Origin: an uncultured Bacilli bacterium
GTDB lineage: Bacteria > Bacillota_I > Bacilli_A > RF39 > UBA660
Reading direction: 5' to 3'
Length of the DNA: 33,128 bases
Assembly (NCBI GenBank): GCA_944350335.1
Contig: CALVOQ010000004.1
Span: 1 to 33,128 of the forward strand
In this document: positions 1-7,724 of the stretch, piece by piece
How the letters are laid out: each line of letters starts with the position of its first letter
Numbering within the stretch: position 1 is the stretch's first letter
The notes under the pieces: model-generated
The model's database searches: none
What the model was told of the DNA's origin: nothing
Seen by the model: only the letters and a program-made list of their open reading frames with translations
Translations under genes and position numbers: made by a program

Positions 1-1
1 A

Positions 2-406
2 GCACATGTTTTTTTGATACACCTATCACAAAAACACCCAGAATATTTTAATCCTGATTTGATACAAAAAAAACAAACACAATATCAAAACAGAAAGAAT
101 GGAACTTATGGCAATTTTGGAGCCAATCCACGAGAAGCATTTTTAGAATTAATAAGTGATATAAGAAAAACGTATGAAGAAAATAAAAATGAAGAATCAC
201 TTACTTTTATAAAAACAATGTTAGAAGAAATAGAAATTTTAGATAAAAAATCACAACCACTAATAGAACAATTACAAATTCAAGGCATATCTGAAAAAGG
301 TTGGGACAGTTATTATAATTTATATTTAAAATCATTATATCAATTTGATGGTGAAAATATTATATTTAGTAATGAATTACAAAACAGATCATCAAAAGGA
401 ATTTAA
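2..406 (+). CDS. Unknown protein, C-terminal part (cut by left edge)
   Basis: The reading frame is open to the left edge of the window, so this is the C-terminal 134 residues of a longer protein and the true start is not visible. The visible part is hydrophilic and rich in Gln, Asn, Lys and Glu. It has no membrane segment and no motif I recognise; the middle third (from about residue 50 to 95) looks strongly helical. It is followed after 27 bases, holding an AAAGGAAG ribosome binding site, by another unrecognised protein gene, so the two are probably co-transcribed. A TTG codon at 14-16 could be read as a start but has no ribosome binding site and is simply part of the open frame. Coding status is supported by length and by typical AT-rich codon use; function is unknown. 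Confidence 0.7.
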   Translation, partial: AHVFLIHLSQKHPEYFNPDLIQKKQTQYQNRKNGTYGNFGANPREAFLELISDIRKTYEENKNEESLTFIKTMLEEIEILDKKSQPLIEQLQIQGISEKGWDSYYNLYLKSLYQFDGENIIFSNELQNRSSKGI

Positions 407-433
407 TGTAATAAAAGAAAGGAAGAAAACAAT

Positions 434-1249
434 ATGGGTATAGAAGAAATAAAAGAATTATACATTAATAATAATCCAGAAGCAGATATTAGAGCGGAAT
501 TATGGAGCAAAAATTTATTTGGTGTTAATGTGAATGGGGAAACATTTTGGAGTATAGGAATTGACTATATTAGTGAGTTAATAAAATTATTAGGACATAC
601 AGAAAATTACGATAAATTATCTATTGAAGCAATAGAACAAATTTTAAATGATGAAATAGAAATAAAAGAAATGTTAAACAAAGTAAATCCTAATGATTTT
701 AATAAATTGAATGAAGTATTAACTCTTACTGACACTGTAAAAGATATGTTATGTAAATATATAATAACTAAAATAACAGAAAAAAAATTAAAAATATGGA
801 GAGAAAATTTAAGAACTAATAGTGAAAATTCATTAACAGAAATAGAATATTTGGAATTAACTAAAAATAGTTTTAAACAAGAAAGCGAAAGAAAATACGT
901 AGCAAACAATGTGGTGTTTTGTAATTTAAAAATTGAAAAGGTAGAACTTTTGGGAGAATTAGAGCTTGAATTTGAAACATTGACTAAAGTAAAACAATTA
1001 TATGGTGATAAAGATCTTAAAAAAATGTGTATTGAAGGAATTGTTAGAGATTGTTCTGATTGGGACGACAGAATTACTACTGAAGAAGAAGTATCTAAAT
1101 TTTTAACAGATGTAGCACTTTTAATGGATGTATATAATGGCCACGCTGGTATTTGGTTTAATACAACAGAATCAGACTTGTTCGGAGGACATAATCCAAA
1201 ATTATGTTTTGTACCTGATAAAAATTATACTTGTGTGGGGATGGAATAA
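434..1249 (+). CDS. Unknown helical protein, probably frameshifted at its 3' end
   Basis: A 271-residue protein with no signal peptide or membrane segment, opening with ATG behind AAAGGAAG. It is acidic and mostly helical by composition, with a Glu/Lys/Leu-rich stretch at residues 60-150. I do not recognise a family. The C-terminal part contains a less repetitive segment with Trp, Gly, His and Pro (about residues 235-265), which looks like the edge of a folded domain. The ORF ends abruptly at TAA 1247-1249, just after a run of four G at 1237-1240. The -1 frame continues without a stop for a further 109 residues or so. The simplest reading is one longer protein interrupted by an indel, either a real mutation or an assembly error; two overlapping genes is the alternative. 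Neighbours on both sides are also unrecognised. Confidence 0.65.
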   Translation: MGIEEIKELYINNNPEADIRAELWSKNLFGVNVNGETFWSIGIDYISELIKLLGHTENYDKLSIEAIEQILNDEIEIKEMLNKVNPNDFNKLNEVLTLTDTVKDMLCKYIITKITEKKLKIWRENLRTNSENSLTEIEYLELTKNSFKQESERKYVANNVVFCNLKIEKVELLGELELEFETLTKVKQLYGDKDLKKMCIEGIVRDCSDWDDRITTEEEVSKFLTDVALLMDVYNGHAGIWFNTTESDLFGGHNPKLCFVPDKNYTCVGME

Positions 1250-1575
1250 TTACGAATATACTGAATCCAATAAATATTATTTCTTCAAATAAACTTCAAT
1301 TAGAAATTTTTAATACAATTTTTAAAAAAGATAAAAATGATAGATTTATTGAACTTGTTGATACAATAAATTCTAATATATCTTTTACTGGAAAAAAAGA
1401 ACAAGAATTAAATAGCGAAGAATATTTTTCACTTACACTATTGAAAGAAACTGTTGCAAAATACTTATTAAAGTTTGATGACGAATATAAAATTGTTAAA
1501 TTATTAATTTCAATTCACGATTCGCATTTAAATTATATTGATTATATAAAGCTACAAATGACAATAAAAGACTAA
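1231..1575 (+). CDS. Small unknown ORF, likely the displaced 3' end of the preceding gene
   Basis: The frame is open from 1222, and the only start-like codon near its beginning is TTG at 1231, with no Shine-Dalgarno sequence in front. It overlaps the preceding gene by 19 bases in the -1 frame. The 114-residue product is helical and hydrophilic, with the same Lys/Asn/Glu-rich character as its neighbour. Because it lacks an initiation signal, and a shift at the GGGG run (1237-1240) would fuse it smoothly to the 271-residue protein, I read it as the C-terminal part of that protein. Translational coupling or programmed frameshifting is possible, but no classical slippery heptamer is present. A good terminator follows, so this is the end of the transcription unit. 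Confidence 0.45.
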   Translation: MCGDGIITNILNPINIISSNKLQLEIFNTIFKKDKNDRFIELVDTINSNISFTGKKEQELNSEEYFSLTLLKETVAKYLLKFDDEYKIVKLLISIHDSHLNYIDYIKLQMTIKD

Positions 1576-1576
1576 A

Positions 1577-1602
1577 AGATGTTTCAATTTGAGACATTTT
1601 TT
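1577..1602 (+). terminator. Rho-independent terminator
   Basis: Stem ATGTTTC (1579-1585) pairs with GAGACAT (1591-1597), allowing one G-U pair, around an AATTT loop, and is followed by six T (1597-1602). It closes the transcription unit of the unknown genes from the left edge. Confidence 0.75.
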
Positions 1603-1630
1603 CTATTTTTAGTATCACAATACTAATTCT

Positions 1631-1661
1631 TTGTAAAAAATGCTAAAAACTATGTTATACT
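1631..1661 (+). promoter_or_regulatory. Extended -10 promoter for the 557-residue protein gene
   Basis: TGTTATACT at 1653-1661 is an extended -10 element. TTGTAA at 1631-1636 is a possible -35, although the 19-base spacer is longer than ideal. A ribosome binding site AGGTGG (1668-1673) and the ATG at 1678 follow at once, giving a very short leader. Confidence 0.55.
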
Positions 1662-1677
1662 TAATATAGGTGGTAAT

Positions 1678-3351
1678 ATGGAAAAAGAAGCAACTAAAAT
1701 ATTTGGAATTGTCTTAGATGATGCAGCTAGCATACATAAAGACATACAATTACAATTTTATAAAATTCTTGATTTAGACGGAAAAAAATTATCAATTTAT
1801 GAAAATGAAGATGTTAAAATCAAAGAAGAAATAAAAGCTAGTATTGAAAGGTTTTCATTTAACTTGCAAGAACTTAATTTTTTAGCTCAACTTAAACAAA
1901 TTATAGAAGAAGAAATGAAAAAATTACAAACTACTGGAAATTATGATTTAATTCAAGATAGTTTATTAGAAAGACTAAAAGGGTTAAAAAATATTGATAT
2001 ATCTTTGAGAGATGATTTTAAAGAATTATCTAGCAAAATTGCTAATCCTTATCTTTCACAAGAAAGTTTTTATAACTATTTTGTAGCGAGAGAAGAAATA
2101 ATTACTAATATGATTAAATCATATAATCAAACAATTATAAATTCATTAATTACTTTAACCCCACAATTAATTGAAGAATTAAAGAGTGAAAAACTAAAAG
2201 ATAACACGCAACAACAAACACAACAACAGGCAACAGCAACATCAGTTAATTTAGAAAATCTTATAGCTGATATTGATTCTAAAATTGCAGAAGTGAACGG
2301 CGAGAAGAAAAAAGATACTACATCACAAGAAATAAAACAAGCACCAACAACACCAAGTAATTTAGGGAATGTTATAGCTAATCAAGACCAATTAATAAAT
2401 GCTTGTAAAGTTAAATATAATGAATTACAAAGAAGATTGTCATATTTAGAAAATGGAAATTATGGATCAGGAAGTAAGATAAATGTTGAACGAGGACAAT
2501 TAAGATATGTAATATCACAATTAGATGATTTTATAAAAAGTTTATCTATGGGAAAACGCACTCAAGATTTGATCGACAAATATTCTAATGAAACAGATAT
2601 GAATAAAATGATTGAATCAATAATTAGTGAAGCAGTACCAAAACTAACAGAAGTTAGTCGTTTAGCAAGCGAAGTAGATCATATTTACGGAAAAAGAGCT
2701 AAAGCTGATTATAGTCAATATGAACTACCAGGCATAGATTTTGAAATGCTACATAATAGAATATTAACAGCAACTTCATTAAAAGATTTATTAGCAGGCA
2801 AAAAGATGATCGAACAATGGCTTGGCACTCTTGACTATGATACAAATCAAAGACTAAAAGAAGAATATGAGCTTTTAATAGATAAAATAATAACTTTGTC
2901 TATGGAAAATGAGAAAAAGAAAAATCCAAATCCTGAACCAACACCAAGTATTGATAATGCAGTTGGAAAGTCAAAATCTGATGTAGAATATTTAGTTAAA
3001 TCAAATAACTTTTATGGCGTATTACAAGGTATTAAAAGTACAGATTTAGAAAAGTATAAAGACTTTATTATGTTAGGATTTAATTCTATGATGAATAATT
3101 GGCAACAACAAGCTGAATTGTGTAATTCATTTATAGAAAGAGAAAAATCTTATCAAGATTTTGCTACACTATATGAAAATTTTAAAGACTATTTACCAGT
3201 AGAAATTGGAAATATGTTAAGACAAAATTTAGAAGAAATGAAAAAATATATAGAACAACAAAGAGCAAAGAATACTGAAATGGCCGGAGTAAGATATAAC
3301 ACTTCTGATGAAATGGCAAACACTCAAACTGTTTCAGCTAGAAAATTTTAA
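1678..3351 (+). CDS. Unknown 557-residue coiled-coil-type protein
   Basis: It starts with ATG after AGGTGG and has no signal peptide or hydrophobic segment, so it is predicted cytoplasmic. I do not recognise a family. The layout is modular: a helical N-terminal part (about 1-180) with heptad-like Leu/Ile/Glu/Lys spacing; a low-complexity Gln/Thr/Ala linker (about 187-200); a second Thr/Pro-containing linker near 215-230; a central helical part; a Pro/Asn linker near 415-425; and a C-terminal helical part rich in Tyr, Asn and Gln. Several long helices joined by flexible linkers suggest a structural or scaffolding protein rather than an enzyme, but that is inference. It has its own promoter and terminator, so it is a single-gene unit. 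Base composition and Gln/Asn richness match the unknown genes before it, suggesting one accessory block. Confidence 0.75.
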   Translation: MEKEATKIFGIVLDDAASIHKDIQLQFYKILDLDGKKLSIYENEDVKIKEEIKASIERFSFNLQELNFLAQLKQIIEEEMKKLQTTGNYDLIQDSLLERLKGLKNIDISLRDDFKELSSKIANPYLSQESFYNYFVAREEIITNMIKSYNQTIINSLITLTPQLIEELKSEKLKDNTQQQTQQQATATSVNLENLIADIDSKIAEVNGEKKKDTTSQEIKQAPTTPSNLGNVIANQDQLINACKVKYNELQRRLSYLENGNYGSGSKINVERGQLRYVISQLDDFIKSLSMGKRTQDLIDKYSNETDMNKMIESIISEAVPKLTEVSRLASEVDHIYGKRAKADYSQYELPGIDFEMLHNRILTATSLKDLLAGKKMIEQWLGTLDYDTNQRLKEEYELLIDKIITLSMENEKKKNPNPEPTPSIDNAVGKSKSDVEYLVKSNNFYGVLQGIKSTDLEKYKDFIMLGFNSMMNNWQQQAELCNSFIEREKSYQDFATLYENFKDYLPVEIGNMLRQNLEEMKKYIEQQRAKNTEMAGVRYNTSDEMANTQTVSARKF

Positions 3352-3356
3352 TAATT

Positions 3357-3392
3357 AAAAATAACCAATTCTAACGAAAAGGTTATTTTTTT
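3357..3392 (+). terminator. Rho-independent terminator
   Basis: AAAAATAACC (3357-3366) pairs with GGTTATTTTT (3381-3390), a 10-bp stem with a 14-base loop and a T run, five bases after the stop of the 557-residue protein gene. Confidence 0.85.
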
Positions 3393-3412
3393 ATTTCAAC
3401 AATTATCATTAA

Positions 3413-3421
3413 TGATATAAT
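3413..3421 (+). promoter_or_regulatory. Possible promoter reading antisense into the collagen-like gene
   Basis: Exact TGATATAAT, the extended -10 nonamer used in front of other genes here. It lies just past the preceding terminator and points toward the 3' end of the convergent collagen-like gene. No good -35 and no sense gene follow, so its activity is uncertain. Confidence 0.3.
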
Positions 3422-3459
3422 ACTAATAATACGTTTTAATCTTATATTAAATAAGGAAT

Positions 3460-3912
3460 TTAGCTTGAATCTATGATTATCCTATTTGAAGATTTAAACA
3501 ATCGTTCAGTTGGTCCTGTTGGTCCTGTTGGCCCAGTTATCCCTTGAGGTATAGTTAAATTCAAGAAAAAATTAGGTGATGTTCCAGTTATGCTTGCTTG
3601 AGCTAATGTTCCAGGACTACCAGTTTCCACCGTTCCTATTCCAATGTTTACGGATGCACCTGTTGGTCCCGTCGCTCCCGTTGCTCCTGTTGGTCCGGTC
3701 GCTCCGGTTGCTCCGGTTGCTCCGGTTGCTCCGGTTGCTCCGGTTGGTCCTGTTGGTCCTGTTGCACCTGTTGGTCCTGTTGGCCCTGTTGGTCCGCCAC
3801 TTGGTCCTGTTGGTCCTGTTGGTCCAAAACAACAATATGATATTATTTTTTGCTTATTATAATCTTTAATTTTATTTATTGCTCTTTGGTATGCATCATC
3901 GCATCTATTCAT
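3460..3912 (-). CDS. Collagen-like Gly-X-Thr repeat protein, probable spore-surface protein
   Basis: A 150-residue protein starting at ATG with a strong AGGAGGT site. Layout: N-terminal 29 residues ending in a Cys-Cys pair; collagen triplets at 30-87, mostly Gly-Pro-Thr and Gly-Ala-Thr, with one register break (Gly-Gly) near 39-40; a globular insert at 88-123 of the type found between collagen blocks in clostridial and bacillar exosporium proteins; a short second triplet block at 124-135; and a 15-residue tail. Collagen-like proteins of this kind (BclA family) form hair-like filaments on spores. There is no signal peptide, as expected for proteins assembled inside the mother cell. It seems short: family members usually carry a C-terminal trimerising domain, absent here, so the 3' end may be lost. 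A sigma-K-like promoter precedes it. Confidence 0.85.
   Translation of the reverse strand: MNRCDDAYQRAINKIKDYNKQKIISYCCFGPTGPTGPSGGPTGPTGPTGATGPTGPTGATGATGATGATGATGPTGATGATGPTGASVNIGIGTVETGSPGTLAQASITGTSPNFFLNLTIPQGITGPTGPTGPTERLFKSSNRIIIDSS
3652..3825 (-). repeat. Collagen triplet tandem repeat tract
   Basis: DNA encoding residues 30-87 is built of 9-base units coding for Gly-X-Thr triplets. GCTCCGGTT (+ strand) is repeated five times without a mismatch at 3701-3745. The tract is far more GC-rich than its surroundings, and its periodicity leaves several frames open on both strands. Length variation by slippage or recombination is likely. Confidence 0.9.
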
Positions 3913-3929
3913 TTTTACCTCCTATAGTA

Positions 3930-3956
3930 TAATTTATGCGACTTTAATTAAATTGT
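3930..3956 (-). promoter_or_regulatory. Possible sigma-K-type promoter of the collagen-like gene
   Basis: On the minus strand, AC (3956-3955) is followed after 16 bases by CATAAATTA (3938-3930). This fits the known sigma-K layout AC-N16/17-CATANNNTA used for late mother-cell genes. It overlaps the -35 region of the divergent dacF promoter. The motif is short, so chance is possible, but the same layout occurs before the YjcZ-like gene. Confidence 0.4.
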
Positions 3957-3982
3957 ATTTATTTATGGCAATTTTTTATAAT
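3953..3982 (+). promoter_or_regulatory. Sigma-A-type promoter of dacF
   Basis: TTGTAT (3953-3958), an 18-base spacer, and TATAAT (3977-3982), 40 bases before the carboxypeptidase start codon. Confidence 0.6.
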
Positions 3983-4021
3983 ATATTATTAATTTATGCA
4001 TACCTTTTAATAGGTGAAATA

Positions 4022-5182
4022 ATGAAAAAAATTATGTTAAGTTTATTATTAATATTAATATCATTTAATTATGATCATGTATGTGCCAAAATTAATGTTG
4101 AATTAAATTCTAAAAGTGCAATTGTTATTGAAGAGTCAAGCAAAAAAGTATTATTTGAAAAAAATTCTAACGAAAAATTAGCACCCGCATCTATGACAAA
4201 AATAATGACGCTTTTACTAATAGCAGAAGCGATTGAAGATGGACGCTTATCTTTAGATAAAGAAGTTTTAGCAAGTGAATATGCTGTCTCAATGGGTGGA
4301 AGCCAAGTATATTTAGAAGCTAATTCAAAATATAAGGTTAGTGAATTAATCAAAGCTATTGGTGTAGGAAGTGCTAACGACGCTGCTGTAGTGTTAGCAG
4401 AAGTAATCGGTGGTACTGTTGAGAACTTTGTCGCTATGATGAATGCTAAAGTTAAAGAATTAGGCTTAAAAAACACCAACTTTAAAAACCCTCATGGTTT
4501 AGACGAAGCCAATCATTATTCTTCAGCTTATGATATGGCTATAATTGCAAGTGAACTAGTAAAATATAGTTATATACTGGATGTCACTAGTACATATGAA
4601 GATAACTTCACTCACCCTAATGGAAAAAGTATATGGTTAGTAAATACAAATTCATTGATAAGATTTTATGATGGCGTTGATGGTTTAAAAACTGGGCACA
4701 CATCAGAAGCGGGTTATTGTTTAACTGCAACAAAAAAAGTTGGCGATATGCGTATTATAACAGTTACTATGAATGCAGAAACTAAAGAAGCTAGAAATAC
4801 TGATACAATTAAATTGATGGAAACTGCTTTTAGTATGTTTAATGTTAAAACAGTTATTAATAGCGCTAATTCTCTAGGACAAATATTTGTAGATAAAAGT
4901 CCTATAAAATATGTAGATTATTATTTAGAGGAAGATGCAAAAATCTTATTTGATAGTGAATTACGTGATATAAACTATGATTATGAAATAGAGCTTAATG
5001 ATTTGACTGCACCTCTTAGTTCAGGAGAAATAATAGGTAAGCTTAAATTGAAGTATGACAATGAAACTGTTCAATATAATTTAGTAGTAAAAGACGAAAT
5101 TAAAAAAGCCACATTTTTTCAAACAATAATATCATATTTTAAAGATGTGATAAGTGGAAATATTAACTTTATTAAAAACTAA
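4022..5182 (+). CDS. dacF: Serine-type D-Ala-D-Ala carboxypeptidase (DacF/PBP5 family)
   Basis: This enzyme removes the terminal D-alanine from peptidoglycan pentapeptides outside the membrane (peptidase family S11). The start used is the ATG at 4022 with TAGGTGAA upstream; it gives 386 residues with a signal peptide (about 1-22), whereas an upstream in-frame TTG lies inside the promoter. All three penicillin-binding motifs are present: S57-M-T-K60, S117-A-N119 and K223-T-G225. A beta-rich C-terminal PBP5-type domain follows from about residue 275, and the last 25 residues form a likely amphipathic membrane-binding helix. Length is normal. It has its own sigma-A-like promoter and a strong terminator. 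DacF versus DacA/DacB cannot be settled from sequence; adjacency to a spore-type gene is compatible with a sporulation role, but the promoter looks vegetative. Confidence 0.92.
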   Translation: MKKIMLSLLLILISFNYDHVCAKINVELNSKSAIVIEESSKKVLFEKNSNEKLAPASMTKIMTLLLIAEAIEDGRLSLDKEVLASEYAVSMGGSQVYLEANSKYKVSELIKAIGVGSANDAAVVLAEVIGGTVENFVAMMNAKVKELGLKNTNFKNPHGLDEANHYSSAYDMAIIASELVKYSYILDVTSTYEDNFTHPNGKSIWLVNTNSLIRFYDGVDGLKTGHTSEAGYCLTATKKVGDMRIITVTMNAETKEARNTDTIKLMETAFSMFNVKTVINSANSLGQIFVDKSPIKYVDYYLEEDAKILFDSELRDINYDYEIELNDLTAPLSSGEIIGKLKLKYDNETVQYNLVVKDEIKKATFFQTIISYFKDVISGNINFIKN

Positions 5183-5205
5183 AAGTTTTTCAAACTTTTA
5201 GTTTT
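5175..5205. terminator. Bidirectional rho-independent terminator
   Basis: A perfect 14-bp stem (5175-5188 with 5192-5205) around a TTC loop, with A-rich and T-rich flanks on both sides. It overlaps the stop codons of both convergent genes, dacF and the RDD protein gene. Confidence 0.9.
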
Positions 5206-5797
5206 ATTCTTCTACCACAGTAGTTTGACATATTATATCATGTAAACCTCTACCGTTTTTATTTATAATTGTTGTTATAATAATAACTAACTGTAAAATA
5301 TATTCAAAAACATTTACAAAATAAGATATATTATAATAAATGTTTTCATTCATGAATAATACACTTAATATTAACACTACATTAGAAAATATACCGGTAA
5401 GAAGAACTATCCTTAATATGTATTGCCATAGTCTAACATTAGAATCTTTTGAACTTATAATTCTTATACGCAATATTCTTTTACCTATAGTTTGACCTTG
5501 ATATAAACAATTAAATCCTACAAAATAGCTAATAGTTATTACAATATATATTGTAGAAGATATAATACTTAATTTTCCTAGATTATAATTATAAGTCACT
5601 GCTTTTTCGTTATATTCTTCTAAAGTCACTTTTTCTTCTAATGCATCATTATATAATTCAATGTACTGTGCATATTCTTCTTGATATTTATCTTTATATA
5701 TATTAATAAAATCAATCCTACTTAACGTTTCTGAAATTATAATCACAATAAACATATCAATAATAAATGCTACTAATCTTTTCAACAACTTTTTCAT
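5204..5797 (-). CDS. RDD family membrane protein
   Basis: A 197-residue integral membrane protein of the RDD family. The N-terminal helix carries the family Arg (R7) and Asp (D14). A GQTIGKRILRIRI segment follows the second long hydrophobic stretch, and RGLHD near the C-terminus supplies the last conserved Asp. Four hydrophobic segments are visible. An extracytoplasmic or loop segment at about 30-70 is acidic and larger than in minimal RDD proteins. RDD proteins are of unknown or varied function; some act as small-molecule or ion antiporters, others accompany membrane stress systems. It starts four bases after the MscS channel gene stops, so the two form one operon and may both deal with osmotic or ionic stress. 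The gene ends inside a terminator shared with dacF. Confidence 0.85.
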   Translation of the reverse strand: MKKLLKRLVAFIIDMFIVIIISETLSRIDFINIYKDKYQEEYAQYIELYNDALEEKVTLEEYNEKAVTYNYNLGKLSIISSTIYIVITISYFVGFNCLYQGQTIGKRILRIRIISSKDSNVRLWQYILRIVLLTGIFSNVVLILSVLFMNENIYYNISYFVNVFEYILQLVIIITTIINKNGRGLHDIICQTTVVEE

Positions 5798-5801
5798 TTG
5801 A

Positions 5802-6635
5802 TCACTTTCTTTTTGAGTCCTTGTTAATTACTTCAACATGTGGATAAGGTCTTTTAATGTTTTCCTTTTCAAAGGCTTTTTTAATTGAATAATTTAATTT
5901 GTATACGTTTTCATAAACTTCGCCCAAATCTTTTCCCCATACCCATGCTCTTAGTTTTATTCCTGAATCTTCCCATGAATATACTCTAACTTTTGGGAAT
6001 TCTTCGTTTTTATTTCTTCCTTTAGGATTAGGCCCAGATAATTTTTTCATCTCTTTTTGTATAATTTTAATCGCTTTGTCAATGTCTGTTTCATATGCAA
6101 TCATATAATCTACTAATTTGACTGATTCATTATCTTTATAATTAAAGTTTTCAATTGTATAGTAATTCATCTCTCCATTTGGAATTAATACTCTTCTATT
6201 ATTTACTGTTCTTATGACTGTATGTCTCATAGTGATATCTTCAACTGTTCCACTTACAGCTTTATCAGTGCACTCAATAAAATCGCCCACTTCGTAAGGG
6301 CTTCCCATAATTATGGATACAGTGCCAAAAAAATTCTTAAGGCTTTCTTGAGCAGCTAAACCTAATACAACCGAACCAATACCTAATCCAGATAACAGCG
6401 TTACAGAAAATGTGCTAAAAATCTCAAATGTTGATAAGCACACTATTATACCAATGGAATATAAAACAATTCTTTTTATTCTTCTAAAAAATAATAACAT
6501 TGTCGTCAAATTCTTTTTATTTTTTATTTTTATTGTTTTATAAATTATTATATCTATTATTTTATCAATAAGAAATGTAATTAAAATTATTAAACCTGTA
6601 TCTATTACCTTTTGAATTATATCTATAAAATTCAT
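5802..6635 (-). CDS. mscS: MscS-type small-conductance mechanosensitive channel
   Basis: A channel that opens under membrane tension and releases solutes during hypo-osmotic shock. It is 277 residues from the ATG at 6635, chosen because GAAAGGTAGG lies just upstream; a TTG six codons earlier is part of that ribosome binding site. Hydrophobic segments: about 10-31, 55-75 and the pore-lining third helix 77-108, with the Gly/Ala/Ser pattern typical of MscS. The beta domain follows, with PYEVGDFIE (113-121), an E-D-I-T-M-R-H-T stretch (132-139) and IPNGEM (151-156). The C-terminal domain has the usual alpha/beta character. Length matches short YkuT/YggB-like family members. It is the first gene of an operon with the RDD protein. 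Confidence 0.92.
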   Translation of the reverse strand: MNFIDIIQKVIDTGLIILITFLIDKIIDIIIYKTIKIKNKKNLTTMLLFFRRIKRIVLYSIGIIVCLSTFEIFSTFSVTLLSGLGIGSVVLGLAAQESLKNFFGTVSIIMGSPYEVGDFIECTDKAVSGTVEDITMRHTVIRTVNNRRVLIPNGEMNYYTIENFNYKDNESVKLVDYMIAYETDIDKAIKIIQKEMKKLSGPNPKGRNKNEEFPKVRVYSWEDSGIKLRAWVWGKDLGEVYENVYKLNYSIKKAFEKENIKRPYPHVEVINKDSKRK

Positions 6636-6658
6636 TTGTTTCCTACCTTTCAAATAGA

Positions 6659-6688
6659 ATTATATCATATTATAACTTGACATGTAAA
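6659..6688 (-). promoter_or_regulatory. Promoter of the mscS-RDD operon
   Basis: Minus strand: TTTACA (6688-6683), an 18-base spacer, and the extended -10 TGATATAAT (6667-6659), 24 bases before the mscS start codon. Confidence 0.6.
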
Positions 6689-6729
6689 CGTTACTTTGAA
6701 TTAAATATGTGCATTATAATTATTTTTAG

Positions 6730-6738
6730 TGATATAAT
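6730..6738 (+). promoter_or_regulatory. Extended -10 promoter of the VanY-type peptidase gene
   Basis: Exact TGATATAAT, 17 bases before the GTG start and just ahead of the GAGGTG ribosome binding site. No convincing -35 is seen, which fits an extended -10 promoter. It is divergent from the mscS promoter. Confidence 0.55.
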
Positions 6739-6755
6739 TAATATGAGGTGAACTT

Positions 6756-7724
6756 GTGAAAAAAAAATTTAAATTTAAGAAAAGTGTTAAAGTTTTCTTT
6801 TTTGTATTATTGGTTGTTGGTATATGTTTTGTAGCATATAATGTTATTATGAACAACGATAAGGATAATAATTATAATGAAGGTTTCGGTAATAATCAAA
6901 ATACTGACAAAATTGATGAAACTCTTTTAACTTTAGGATATTCTGAAGAAGACATTAGTGTTTTAAAAGCCAACTTATCTGATAGTGAGATTAGTTCTTT
7001 AGATATGTATGATGACAATGTTATTTCATTTGTGTCTAATAAATATTTTAATTTTAATAATTTAGAAAGATATATAACTTATAGTAAGAATAATAATTAT
7101 GACGTTGATGAAATTATTACTCATGTGAATATAAATATAGACAAACCTTTTTACAGTGAAATTAAAACTATAGAAGACCCAAGTAATTTGTTAGTGTTAT
7201 GTAATAAATATAATGCCTTACCTAGTGATTATGAACCAGAAGATTTAACTGAAGTTGGATCAAGTGGGATTTACATGAGAAAAGAAGCAGCTGAAAATAT
7301 GTATCAAATGGTGTTAGCAGCTGAAAGCGCTGAATTAAATGTTAATTTAGTAAGTGGATATAGAAGTTATGACTATCAAGTTGATTTATATCAAAGACAT
7401 GTAAGAGAACGTGGGCAAGAAGAAGCAGATCGTGTTTCTGCAAGGGCTGGACATTCTGAACATCAAACTGGATTAGCTATGGATTTAAGTAACGATTGGT
7501 CTTTAGAAAAATATTTTGAAGATACGGAATTATTTGAATGGTTGAGTGAAAATGATTATAAATACGGTTTTATTTTACGTTATCCTAAAGATAAAGAGTA
7601 TTTAACTGGTTATGATTATGAACCATGGCACTACAGATATGTTGGAGTAGAAGTTGCAACAGTAATTCACGAAGAAGACATCACTTATGAAGAATATGTA
7701 ATGAAATATTTAACGACTAACTAG
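6756..7724 (+). CDS. Membrane-anchored D,D-carboxypeptidase, M15B (VanY/LdcB-like)
   Basis: A zinc peptidase that trims peptidoglycan stem peptides outside the cell. It starts with GTG five bases after GAGGTG. It is 322 residues long: a Lys-rich cytoplasmic tip, one N-terminal membrane anchor (about 11-31), an Asn/Asp-rich linker, a helical region (55-150) with two copies of a small three-helix-like pattern, and the M15B catalytic domain (about 150-300). Zinc ligands are readable as S-E-H236-Q-T-G-L-A-M-D243 and E289-P-W-H292, with the family GYRSYDYQ stretch before them. Without a VanX/VanH neighbourhood this is a cell-wall maintenance enzyme rather than a vancomycin-resistance gene. VanY (D,D) and LdcB (L,D) specificity cannot be told apart from these motifs. 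Confidence 0.9.
   Translation: MKKKFKFKKSVKVFFFVLLVVGICFVAYNVIMNNDKDNNYNEGFGNNQNTDKIDETLLTLGYSEEDISVLKANLSDSEISSLDMYDDNVISFVSNKYFNFNNLERYITYSKNNNYDVDEIITHVNINIDKPFYSEIKTIEDPSNLLVLCNKYNALPSDYEPEDLTEVGSSGIYMRKEAAENMYQMVLAAESAELNVNLVSGYRSYDYQVDLYQRHVRERGQEEADRVSARAGHSEHQTGLAMDLSNDWSLEKYFEDTELFEWLSENDYKYGFILRYPKDKEYLTGYDYEPWHYRYVGVEVATVIHEEDITYEEYVMKYLTTN

Noticed and set aside
3644-3830. CRISPR-like repeat array
   Set aside because: The repeated unit is 9 bases with no spacers, and it codes for collagen triplets.
3576-3869. Long open frames on both strands over the collagen-like tract, with Val-Ala-Pro, Leu-Leu or Asn-Arg-Thr repeats
   Set aside because: They are by-products of the 9-base periodicity. 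They lack ribosome binding sites, and only the Gly-X-Thr frame gives a known protein type with a proper start.
6677-6706. TTGACA with TTAAAT 18 bases later on the + strand as promoter for the VanY-type gene
   Set aside because: The -10 is poor, and an exact TGATATAAT stands closer to the gene. TTGACA here also overlaps the divergent mscS promoter region. A double promoter cannot be excluded.
6756-7724. Vancomycin resistance gene
   Set aside because: The protein is VanY/LdcB-like, but no vanH, vanA/B, vanX or VanRS two-component genes are present. Such enzymes are common in cell-wall maintenance.
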